The notes under the pieces are model-generated. The model ran no database searches. It was given only the letters and a program-made list of their open reading frames with translations, and was not told the origin of the DNA. The position numbers and the translations under genes are program-made. A DNA stretch of 64,000 bases from Quercus robur (taxonomy: Eukaryota > Streptophyta > Magnoliopsida > Fagales > Fagaceae): contig NC_065536.1 in NCBI RefSeq assembly GCF_932294415.1, positions 52,216,354 to 52,280,353 on the forward strand. Reading direction: 5' to 3'. Shown one piece after another: positions 61,990 to 64,000 of this stretch (position 1 is its first letter; each line of letters opens with the position of its first letter).

Positions 61990-63378
61990 AATCTCAAACC
62001 ATTGATATTGAACCATACTTTTATATTGTTATATTGTTGTGAAATTATAATATGTAGAAAAAGCTGCTTTTTTTTTTTTTTTGGCATGTTATCCCATTAG
62101 ATTATAAAATCCACTAAAGTTGAAACTATTTGTGTTTGGCGTGGCTTTTGGAGTCTAGATCTGTCTTCTCCAGCAAACACTTCAGCCCAGAGATGTTTGC
62201 AAAAGCTTTGCAAGAGTTTCTTTATGTTGTCTTGCGCTGAGTTCCCCACCCTCAGTTCATCATCTTCTCCAATCAAGTATAACCTTCTCTAGATGCCTAT
62301 TTATTTATTTATTTTAATGACGTATTGGTAAGCTATAATAGTAAGCTATATTAATTAAGGCCATAAAATAAATCAATGCATCAAAATTATATTTTTTATT
62401 AAAGAAAAACCATAAATAAGAACTTTTCGTGGGAGTAGAATTGATTATCTCTCATATATATATCAAAGAAAAAACAGGGGGATAAAAAACTCTTGGTGAT
62501 CAGTGCTCTTAACTCTTCGATCTCTGTGTGGGAGTTTAAGAGTGTATCACTTAAGTCTCTCATACTACACAAATAGAAAAATCTCTCTCTCTCAATAACT
62601 AAAAAAAGAAAAACTAAAGACTAAAATCAAATGGCCCAAACAAATCAAACTCAAACCTTAGAATTTTATACTCACTGCTAGAAACTTTGTCATTCTCTGC
62701 AATGGCTTGAAATTTGCTGTGATTCAAATCTTTTCTCCCTTCATGTTTAGCTTTAAGCTCTCGCTCCATTTCTTTTTTCTCTTTAAGCTATTAAAATTTT
62801 GTTTTATCATGGATGTGGAAAGAGACATAGAAGTGATAGAGCATAACACTGTCACCCACTCATACTTTATTTTTAGTCTTTTATTTTTATTTCTTTTCTC
62901 TTTCTAAACGTATTACATAGCAAATGAGAGAGTGACCCACGTGAAGTAGAAGTCTTTTGCTTTATAACTTAAAAATTATCACAGATATTGCTAAGTTGAT
63001 GTATATCACATTAATCCATTTTTTGTTAGTGATATTAATTTATTGAATAATGTAATTAATTAATTTTTATTTGCGCAAGTTTAGATTATAAAACGGTCGC
63101 AATATTAGTAAAGCTGGAAGTTTGCTATTGGTAAACTAGGTTTTATTATTCTAAGTTAAGATTTTATTTTTAGTTACATTATAATTTTCTATTATGAATC
63201 TTGTTTTATTTATTCATAAGTACTTGTTCATTATAAATGTCCACATATGAAAAACTAAAAATAGAAGTTGAAATCTAAAATAGTATTTATGGATAAATTT
63301 GTTACTAATATTTAAATATATAAAATGCCCTATTTAAAACCTTCGCCTTAGGTCGTGAAAGTTGTTGAGTTGACCTTG
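61990..63378. other. Intergenic, no gene seen
   Basis: AT-rich spacer with poly-T runs. No frame with recognisable similarity and no bounded element. Confidence 0.45.
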
Positions 63379-63603
63379 AGTGTAAAGTAAAAAGTGAGAT
63401 TGTGGTTCAAGACCCTTGGTAGTCGTGTAATATTTAAATAATTACAATAATAAGGAAAAACTGTAGTAAACTATCTTCAAACAAGAAATATTATCCACCT
63501 CTCTGAATGCCACCATTGGGAGCCCACTAATAATCTACTAAGCAGCATCAGGCATAAGATATTTGTTATGAAAAAGAGAACAGAAAGGCCAATATTAGAC
63601 ATT

Positions 63604-64000
63604 TTAAAATTTGCCATTCTTTTTCTTAATCAGATCTGCAAATGATGGTGTACTGAAGCCTTGGTTGAAGAAGAGATCAAAGAGGTGTAGATGCATATTT
63701 TCCGTCAAGTGAACCCCGTCAAAGTTAATGTGGATGCTGGAGTCCTTGCAAGTAGAGGTGCCAAAAACTCCACAAAGGAGGTTCGGTAGATAGTTGAATG
63801 GTCCTCCCCCAGATCCACAACATGCCTTGAAGGGTTCTTTAAACTGGTACTGTCGGTGCTTTTCTAGTATTGTTTTGAATGCACTGTAGTAATCAATATA
63901 TAGGACCATAGAATCTTTGTAATGGATTCGAATTTCATCCAATCTCTTTTGGAGAAGATCGTTGTGACCCTTTATTACCAAGTTGGCACTCGCTGAACAC
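63604..64000 (-). CDS. GDSL esterase/lipase paralogue, 3' end only
   Basis: The C-terminal 131 codons of a GDSL lipase last exon, cut by the window edge, so the 5' part lies beyond 64000. It aligns without gaps to the last exon of the gene at 48135-49646 and differs at about 16 of the last 125 residues (~87% identity, counted by eye). The block V catalytic pair in FDGVHLT is kept, and no frame damage is visible. The alignment extends ~225 bases past the stop codon. The orientation matches the first copy, so this is a local duplication later spread apart by retroelement insertions. Whether the full gene is intact cannot be judged here. Confidence 0.88.
   Translation of the reverse strand, partial: CSASANLVIKGHNDLLQKRLDEIRIHYKDSMVLYIDYYSAFKTILEKHRQYQFKEPFKACCGSGGGPFNYLPNLLCGVFGTSTCKDSSIHINFDGVHLTENMHLHLFDLFFNQGFSTPSFADLIKKKNGKF

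Overview
This is nuclear DNA from a eudicot plant, probably a woody species. It is AT-rich and has plant-type introns (GT..AG, T-rich before the acceptor), plant-specific gene families, and dense nested LTR retrotransposons and small DNA transposons. A Fagaceae-like genome fits, but the sequence alone does not prove it.

Protein-coding layout. Four host genes are supported. (1) A five-exon RING-type E3 ubiquitin ligase of the AIRP2-like family lies on the minus strand (12314-13997, 251 aa). (2) A 15-exon malectin-like/LRR receptor kinase closely matching Arabidopsis At1g67720 lies on the plus strand (34413-40697, 930 aa). (3) A second AIRP2-like RING gene lies on the plus strand (43246-44819, 254 aa); its first four exons and all splice phases mirror those of gene 1. 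(4) A two-exon GDSL esterase/lipase lies on the minus strand (48135-49646, 406 aa). A near-identical paralogue of its last exon enters at the right edge (63604-64000) and continues beyond the window. I joined the exons by hand from splice sites, reading frame and family similarity.

Mobile DNA fills most of the rest. Two paired-LTR, Copia-like elements carry only a broken gag fragment: 21233-29564 on the minus strand and 52260-60409 on the plus strand, the latter with an exact GGGAT target duplication. Seven solo LTRs are present; six have exact 5-bp target duplications and one is imperfect. Several are nested: a 2.2-kb solo-LTR family sits inside both Copia-like elements, a hAT-type MITE sits inside one solo LTR, and another solo LTR sits inside a hAT-type MITE. 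A 681-bp element at 15693-16373 has 199-bp, almost perfect terminal inverted repeats, an exact 9-bp target duplication (Mutator hallmark) and an internal array of about 102-bp repeats. Other TIR elements, a LINE reverse-transcriptase scrap and long microsatellites account for further intergenic sequence.

The genes do not form a pathway or cluster. They are independent single genes plus one local GDSL duplication, separated by transposon insertions. I found no convincing tRNA, rRNA or other RNA gene, and no clearly new multi-gene system. The most unusual structures are the palindromic Mutator-type element and the paired gag-fragment retroelements.
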